Positions 59,107 through 64,000 of a stretch of DNA of 64,000 nucleotides are shown piece after piece (the stretch's first letter is position 1; each line of letters begins with the position of its first letter). A program made the translations under genes and the position numbers. Source of the stretch: Orbus hercynius (GTDB lineage Bacteria; Pseudomonadota; Gammaproteobacteria; Enterobacterales; Orbaceae); NCBI RefSeq assembly GCF_003634275.1, contig NZ_RBWY01000001.1, forward strand, positions 124,001 through 188,000, in the 5' to 3' direction. The notes beneath the pieces are model-generated. The model was not told the origin of the DNA, searched no databases, and saw nothing but the letters and a program-made list of their open reading frames with translations.

Positions 59107-60801
59107 ATGACGACAGGAGCACAGTGGATCGTTAAGTCATTAAAGCAGCAAGGGGTAAAAACCGTTTTTGGTTATCCTGGTGGGCAGATAATGCCACTTT
59201 ATGATGCTCTTTATGACGGCGGACTTGAACATCTATTATGTCGTCACGAGCAAGGTGCGGCAATGGCAGCGATTGGTTATGCTCGCTCAACGGGTAAAAC
59301 TGGGGTGTGCATTGCAACATCGGGGCCGGGTGCAACCAATCTTTTAACCGGGCTGGCGGATGCGTTAGTTGATTCCGTGCCGGTGGTTGCAATTACCGGT
59401 CAAGTGCCTCGCGCATTAATTGGCACAGATGCCTTTCAGGAGGTTGATATATTAGGAATGTCATTTGCCTGTACCAAGCACAGTTTTTTGGTTGATGACC
59501 CAACCGCCTTACCTGATATCCTTGAGCAAGCTTTTGCGATAGCCAACTCAGGGAGGCCGGGGCCGGTTTTAATTGATGTTCCTAAAGATATTCAATTAGC
59601 TCAACTTGATTTTGAACACTGCTTAACCCATTCTCATTATTATCATCCATTTGACACTTTAACTCATTCACTGACCTCCACGACGACTTCACAGATCCGA
59701 GCTGCTAATGACCTAATCAATCAAGCTAAAAAACCGATATTGTATATTGGTGGTGGGGTGATGATGGCTGATGCGGTAATGGAACTGCGAGAGTTAGTGA
59801 CACAGACCGGTATTCCTGCGGTGACAACGCTAAAAGGTATTGGGGCGTTAGATATCAATCATCCGTACTATCTCGGTATGGTTGGGATGCATGGTTTTAA
59901 GTCAGCTAACTTGGCCGTGCAACAGTGTGATTTATTGATCGCTATTGGTGTGCGATTTGATGATCGTGTAACTGGCAATCTTAATCAATTTGCCACGCAT
60001 GCTAACGTGATTCATATTGATATTGATCCCGCGGAATTGTGTAAATTGAAACTGGCTCATATTGCAATCCAAGCGGATGCTAAATTGGTGATACCGATGT
60101 TAAAGCAATCTGTGGATATTGGTGATTGGCAGCAGCATATTTTATCATTGAAGCAGCAATATGTGCCGCGTTACGATCACCCTGGTGAGGCGATATATGC
60201 GCCATTAATGCTCAAGCAGCTATCTAATGCGATTTTAGCGCAAGCAGCGATCGCAACATTTGTGACAACCGATGTTGGCCAGCATCAAATGTGGGCAGCA
60301 CAGCATATGTTATTTAAAGATCCTAATACGTTTATTAGTTCTAGCGGGCTTGGCACGATGGGATTTGGCTTGCCAGCAGCAATTGGTGCGCAAATTGCCA
60401 GACCAGATGATTGCGTGATTTGTATTTCAGGTGACGGCTCTTTTATGATGAATATTCAAGAGCTAGCAACCATTAAACGTAGGAACCTGCCGATTAAAAT
60501 GGTCTTAATCGATAATTCTCGTTTAGGTATGGTGCGCCAGTGGCAGCAACTATTCTTTAAAGAACGTTACAGCGAAACCGATTTATCGGATAATCCTGAT
60601 TTTTTAGTTTTGGCCAGTGCATTTAATATACCGGGTCGATTAATTACCACCAAAGCAGAAGTCTTACCGGCGATTGAGCAGTTACTCACCACAGAAGGGG
60701 CCTTTTTATTGCACGTCAAAATCGATGCAATGGAGAATGTGTGGCCACTTGTTCCACCTGGCGCCGCTAATCATGACATGCTTGAGTCGATTACAGAATA
60801 A
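59107..60801 (+). CDS. ilvG: Acetolactate synthase II large subunit IlvG
   Basis: Thiamine-diphosphate enzyme for the first common step of valine and isoleucine synthesis. Catalytic Glu 48 in [19 protein letters not shown]/substrate region [10 protein letters not shown], and the ThDP/Mg motif [12 protein letters not shown] beginning at residue 442 with the conserved Asn in [14 protein letters not shown]. 564 residues and open throughout, unlike the frameshifted copy in E. coli K-12. Followed by its small subunit IlvM. Confidence 0.97.
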   Translation: MTTGAQWIVKSLKQQGVKTVFGYPGGQIMPLYDALYDGGLEHLLCRHEQGAAMAAIGYARSTGKTGVCIATSGPGATNLLTGLADALVDSVPVVAITGQVPRALIGTDAFQEVDILGMSFACTKHSFLVDDPTALPDILEQAFAIANSGRPGPVLIDVPKDIQLAQLDFEHCLTHSHYYHPFDTLTHSLTSTTTSQIRAANDLINQAKKPILYIGGGVMMADAVMELRELVTQTGIPAVTTLKGIGALDINHPYYLGMVGMHGFKSANLAVQQCDLLIAIGVRFDDRVTGNLNQFATHANVIHIDIDPAELCKLKLAHIAIQADAKLVIPMLKQSVDIGDWQQHILSLKQQYVPRYDHPGEAIYAPLMLKQLSNAILAQAAIATFVTTDVGQHQMWAAQHMLFKDPNTFISSSGLGTMGFGLPAAIGAQIARPDDCVICISGDGSFMMNIQELATIKRRNLPIKMVLIDNSRLGMVRQWQQLFFKERYSETDLSDNPDFLVLASAFNIPGRLITTKAEVLPAIEQLLTTEGAFLLHVKIDAMENVWPLVPPGAANHDMLESITE

Positions 60802-60822
60802 GAATTTTTAGGAAAAATCAAA

Positions 60823-61053
60823 ATGGAAACGTATCAATTATTAATTAATGCTCATGATAGACCGGGTTCATTAGAACGTATTTTGCGTGTCATTCGCCAT
60901 CGTGGCTGCAAAGTGGTCACACTCAATATGCAGACACATGACCAAACTCGGCTACTAATTAAGGTTGAGCTAACTAATGTCAAATCAAAACAGCAAATCT
61001 ATGATCAGCTGCTCAAGTTAGCTGATATTGTTACGATGAATGAACAAGAATAA
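60823..61053 (+). CDS. ilvM: Acetolactate synthase II small subunit IlvM
   Basis: 76-residue ACT-domain regulatory subunit (YQLLINAHDRPGSLERILRV at the start, KVVTLNMQT). The short length is typical of IlvM, which makes isozyme II insensitive to valine, as opposed to the longer IlvN and IlvH. AGGAAAA upstream of the ATG, 21 bases after ilvG. Confidence 0.94.
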   Translation: METYQLLINAHDRPGSLERILRVIRHRGCKVVTLNMQTHDQTRLLIKVELTNVKSKQQIYDQLLKLADIVTMNEQE

Positions 61054-61082
61054 TAGCAAAATTTATCTAAAGGAGTAATAAA

Positions 61083-62012
61083 ATGGCAACAACGGCAAAA
61101 TCTGATTATATTTGGTTTAATGGCGAAATGGTTAAATGGGCTGATGCTAAAGTTCATGTGATGTCACACGCGCTACATTACGGTTCTTCGGTGTTTGAAG
61201 GGGTACGTTGTTATGAGACTCATCAAGGCCCTGCTGTTTTTCGTCACCGTGAACATATGCAGCGTTTACATGATTCTGCAAAAATTTATCGTATGCCATT
61301 GGCATACAGCGTCGATGAGCTGATGGCTGCAACGCGGCAAACGCTCAAACAAAATCATTTAACCAGTGCATATATTCGGCCGTTAGTTTTTATTGGTGAT
61401 ATTGGCATGGGCGTGAATCCACCTGAGGAATATGGCACTGATGTCATTATTGCGGCTTTTCCTTGGGGCGCTTATTTAGGTGAGGATGCGTTAGAACAGG
61501 GCATTAATGCAATGGTTTCTTCCTGGAATCGTGCTGCGCCAAATACCATTCCTACGGCGGCTAAAGCGGGCGGCAACTATTTATCTTCACTTTTAGTGGG
61601 TAATGAAGCGCGTCGCCATGGTTATCAAGAAGGGATTGCTTTAGATGTACATGGCTACGTATCAGAAGGTGCTGGCGAAAATATTTTCGTTGTTAAAAAT
61701 GGCATACTTTATACCCCAACGTTGACGTCGGCTGCATTGCCTGGGATTACGCGCGATGCCATTTTAACATTAGCTAAAGATTTAATGATTGAGACTTGTG
61801 AACAAACCCTATCGCGTGAATCACTGTACTTGGCTGATGAAGTCTTTATGACAGGCACTGCCGCTGAAATTACCCCAGTGCGTAGTATCGATGGTATTCA
61901 AATTGGCATAGGTCGCTGTGGCCCTATGACCAAACAAATTCAGCAGGCATTTTTTGGTCTATTTAATGGTAAAACCACCGATAAATATGGTTGGCTTGAT
62001 TTGGTGAAATAA
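61083..62012 (+). CDS. ilvE: Branched-chain amino acid aminotransferase IlvE
   Basis: PLP enzyme for the last step of Ile, Val and Leu synthesis. Schiff-base Lys 161 in TAAKAGGNYLSSLLVG, SEGAGENIFVVKNG for the phosphate/substrate loop, and class IV N-terminal block HALHYGSSVFEGVRCYET. 309 residues, as in E. coli. AAAGGAG about 5-6 bases before the ATG. Followed by a 140-base gap with a hairpin before ilvD. Confidence 0.97.
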   Translation: MATTAKSDYIWFNGEMVKWADAKVHVMSHALHYGSSVFEGVRCYETHQGPAVFRHREHMQRLHDSAKIYRMPLAYSVDELMAATRQTLKQNHLTSAYIRPLVFIGDIGMGVNPPEEYGTDVIIAAFPWGAYLGEDALEQGINAMVSSWNRAAPNTIPTAAKAGGNYLSSLLVGNEARRHGYQEGIALDVHGYVSEGAGENIFVVKNGILYTPTLTSAALPGITRDAILTLAKDLMIETCEQTLSRESLYLADEVFMTGTAAEITPVRSIDGIQIGIGRCGPMTKQIQQAFFGLFNGKTTDKYGWLDLVK

Positions 62013-62017
62013 TCCAT

Positions 62018-62036
62018 AACGCGTTTAGCGCGTTTT
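62018..62036 (+). terminator. Weak terminator-like hairpin after ilvE
   Basis: AACGCG-TTTAG-CGCGTT stem-loop followed by TTA, six bases after ilvE. A second small hairpin, TCCCT/AGGGA, lies at 62054-62075. Only partial termination would be expected. Confidence 0.5.
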
Positions 62037-62111
62037 ATGCTTTAAGTTATTGATCCCTGACAATTTTGCTAGGGAATGCACTAAAATCTGCAATTTTTAG
62101 TTAATTATGTA

Positions 62112-62117
62112 TATACT
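62112..62117 (+). promoter_or_regulatory. Candidate internal -10 box for ilvD
   Basis: TATACT 36 bases before the ilvD start, after the ilvE hairpins. No strong -35 is seen. E. coli also has an internal promoter upstream of ilvD. Confidence 0.35.
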
Positions 62118-62152
62118 TATTAAATTATTGGAAAAAGAATTGGGAGCATTAT

Positions 62153-64000
62153 ATGCCGAAGTATCGTTCAGCAACATCTGTAGAAGGCCGTAATATGGCT
62201 GGGGCACGCGCATTATGGCGTGCAACTGGCGTTAAAAATGAAGATTTTGGTAAGCCAATCATTGCGGTGGTTAACTCATTTACGCAATTTGTTCCGGGTC
62301 ATGTTCATTTAAAAGATATTGGTCAATTAGTCGCGAAAGAGATCGAAGCGTCCGGCGGCATTGCGAAGGAGTTTAATACCATTGCGGTTGACGATGGGAT
62401 TGCCATGGGGCATGGTGGTATGTTGTATTCGCTTCCTTCACGTGAATTAATTGCGGACTCGGTTGAATATATGGTTAATGCTCACTGTGCTGATGCGATG
62501 ATCTGTATCTCTAACTGTGACAAAATCACTCCTGGTATGCTAATGGCTGCGTTGAGAATTAATATTCCCGTGATTTTTGTTTCTGGTGGCCCAATGGAAG
62601 CCGGTAAAACTAAGCTTTCTGATCAGATTATCAAATTAGATCTTATTGATGCGATGATTCAAAGTGCTGATCCAACCGTTTCTGACAGTGTTAGCCAGCA
62701 AATTGAAGAATCAGCGTGCCCAACGTGTGGCTCATGTTCGGGCATGTTTACCGCCAACTCCATGAACTGTTTGGCGGAAGCGCTTGGCTTAGCTCTACCG
62801 GGTAATGGCTCGTTAGTGGCAACCCATAAGCAGCGTGAAAAATTATTTATTGATGCGGCAAAACATATTGTTGATATTACTAAGCGTTATTATGAGCAGA
62901 ATGATGAATCATTATTACCCCGTGCGATTGCAACAAAAGCCGCTTACGAAAATGCCATGTCATTAGATATTGCCATGGGAGGATCAACTAATACGGTACT
63001 TCACTTATTAGCAACCGCGCAAGAAGGTGAAATCGATTTTACCATGTCAGATATCGATCGTTTATCACGTAAAGTGCCTCATTTATGTAAAGTAGCGCCA
63101 AGTACCCAACTATATCATATGGAAGATGTACACCGTGCTGGTGGCGTAGTTGGCATTATGGCGGAACTTGATCGCGCCGGTTTACTTAACCATAACGTTA
63201 AGAATGTGCTTGGCTTAAATTTAGAGCAGACTTTTGCGAAATACGACATCATGCAATGCCAAGACGAACAAGTGAAAAAAATGTACCGCAGTGGCCCGGC
63301 TGGTATTCGTACAACGAAAGCATTTTCACAAGATTGCTATTGGGATACGTTAGATAATGATCGCCAAAATGGCTGTATTCGCGATAAAGCACATGCTTAT
63401 AGCCAAGATGGCGGACTGGCGACGCTTTATGGCAATATCGCACTTGATGGTGCTATTGTTAAAACAGCCGGTGTTGCAGCAGAAAACCTTGTCTTTAAAG
63501 GACCAGCTAAAGTGTTTGAAAGCCAAGAAGAAGCGGTTGATGCGATTTTAGGTGGTAAAGTGGTTGCCGGTGATGTGGTGGTGATTATTTATGAAGGACC
63601 AAAAGGTGGACCCGGCATGCAAGAGATGCTTTACCCAACGAGCTATCTAAAATCAATGGGTTTGGGTAAAAAATGTGCCTTAATTACCGATGGCCGTTTT
63701 TCGGGTGGCTCATCAGGCTTATCGATTGGTCATATTTCACCTGAAGCGGCAAGTGGTGGCTTGATTGGTTTAGTGCGCGATGGCGATATTATTGACATTG
63801 ATATTCCAAATCGTAAATTAGTATTAGACGTTACCGAAGTGGAACTTGCAGCACGTCGAACCGCGCAAGAAGCGCGTGGCGACAAAGCATGGACCCCATT
63901 AAATCGTCAGCGAGCAGTGTCTTATGCATTAAAAGCTTATGCAAGTTTAGCGACCAGTGCAGATAAAGGTGCCGTACGCGATAAAAGCAAATTAGGGGGC
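62153..64000 (+). CDS. ilvD: Dihydroxy-acid dehydratase IlvD, stop codon outside the window
   Basis: Fe-S dehydratase, third step of Ile/Val synthesis. TGGGAG 6 bases before ATG 62153. 616 codons run to the final base and end in [13 protein letters not shown], the usual C-terminus of IlvD, so only the stop codon is missing. Cluster-binding cysteines are Cys 122 ([10 protein letters not shown]) and Cys 195 ([11 protein letters not shown], with Cys 189 and Cys 192). Other family blocks: [44 protein letters not shown]. ilvA would be expected next. Confidence 0.97.
   Translation, partial: MPKYRSATSVEGRNMAGARALWRATGVKNEDFGKPIIAVVNSFTQFVPGHVHLKDIGQLVAKEIEASGGIAKEFNTIAVDDGIAMGHGGMLYSLPSRELIADSVEYMVNAHCADAMICISNCDKITPGMLMAALRINIPVIFVSGGPMEAGKTKLSDQIIKLDLIDAMIQSADPTVSDSVSQQIEESACPTCGSCSGMFTANSMNCLAEALGLALPGNGSLVATHKQREKLFIDAAKHIVDITKRYYEQNDESLLPRAIATKAAYENAMSLDIAMGGSTNTVLHLLATAQEGEIDFTMSDIDRLSRKVPHLCKVAPSTQLYHMEDVHRAGGVVGIMAELDRAGLLNHNVKNVLGLNLEQTFAKYDIMQCQDEQVKKMYRSGPAGIRTTKAFSQDCYWDTLDNDRQNGCIRDKAHAYSQDGGLATLYGNIALDGAIVKTAGVAAENLVFKGPAKVFESQEEAVDAILGGKVVAGDVVVIIYEGPKGGPGMQEMLYPTSYLKSMGLGKKCALITDGRFSGGSSGLSIGHISPEAASGGLIGLVRDGDIIDIDIPNRKLVLDVTEVELAARRTAQEARGDKAWTPLNRQRAVSYALKAYASLATSADKGAVRDKSKLGG

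Noticed and set aside
59107-60801. Frameshifted ilvG as in E. coli K-12
   Set aside because: The frame is open for all 564 codons, with all catalytic motifs present.

Overview
The window looks like chromosome from a low-GC gammaproteobacterium related to Enterobacterales. Nearly every protein matches its E. coli counterpart along its full length (as remembered, no search was run), but codon use and intergenic DNA are clearly AT-rich. This fits the Orbaceae (Gilliamella/Orbus-type insect-gut bacteria), though the sequence alone does not prove it. I saw no rRNA, tRNA, insertion sequence, prophage, integrase or CRISPR array. Almost everything is core housekeeping DNA.

Layout. 1-3.3 kb: the pqiABC envelope lipid-transport operon, with pqiA cut by the window edge. 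3.3-10.6 kb: single genes yeaD, deoB, an orphan FAD-dependent reductase, prlC, rsmJ and rsuA. 10.9-28.8 kb: a complete dcw (division and cell wall) cluster in the E. coli order mraZ-rsmH-ftsL-ftsI-murE-murF-mraY-murD-ftsW-murG-murC-ddlB-ftsQ-ftsA-ftsZ-lpxC, with many stop/start overlaps, a three-repeat MraZ-type operator at the front and a strong terminator after lpxC. 28.9-35.9 kb: yfbR, a 26-residue Lys/Ala/Pro mini-protein, greB divergent from tex-murB-MFS-birA. 35.9-43.7 kb: an LTA-synthase-like sulfatase-fold protein, yqhD, modF, uvrB (behind a DnaA-box inverted repeat), a DUF5362-like membrane protein and a RidA-family protein. 43.7-48.6 kb: fabA (behind a FabR-like palindrome) with lonH, divergent from yejM, then nanQ. 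48.7-51.7 kb: an MFS transporter, ycgL, mltB and ycgN. 51.8-56.6 kb: the leuS-lptE-holA-nadD operon on the minus strand.

56.6-59.1 kb is the only clearly accessory stretch. It holds a 484-residue secreted protein with an invasin/lectin-like C-terminal domain, in AT-rich intergenic DNA between leuS and the isoleucine-valine operon. 59.1-64 kb: ilvL leader and attenuator, then ilvG-ilvM-ilvE-ilvD. ilvG is intact, and ilvD is complete except for its stop codon, which lies just beyond the window.

The genes mostly serve envelope construction (peptidoglycan precursors, divisome, lipid A, LPS assembly and control, unsaturated fatty acids, phospholipid trafficking), translation (leuS, rsmH, rsmJ, rsuA), transcript elongation (greB, tex), repair (uvrB) and branched-chain amino acid synthesis. 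I found no convincing new multigene system. The items most worth a second look are the stand-alone lectin-like secreted protein, the Lys-Ala-Pro mini-protein and several well-formed regulatory sites.
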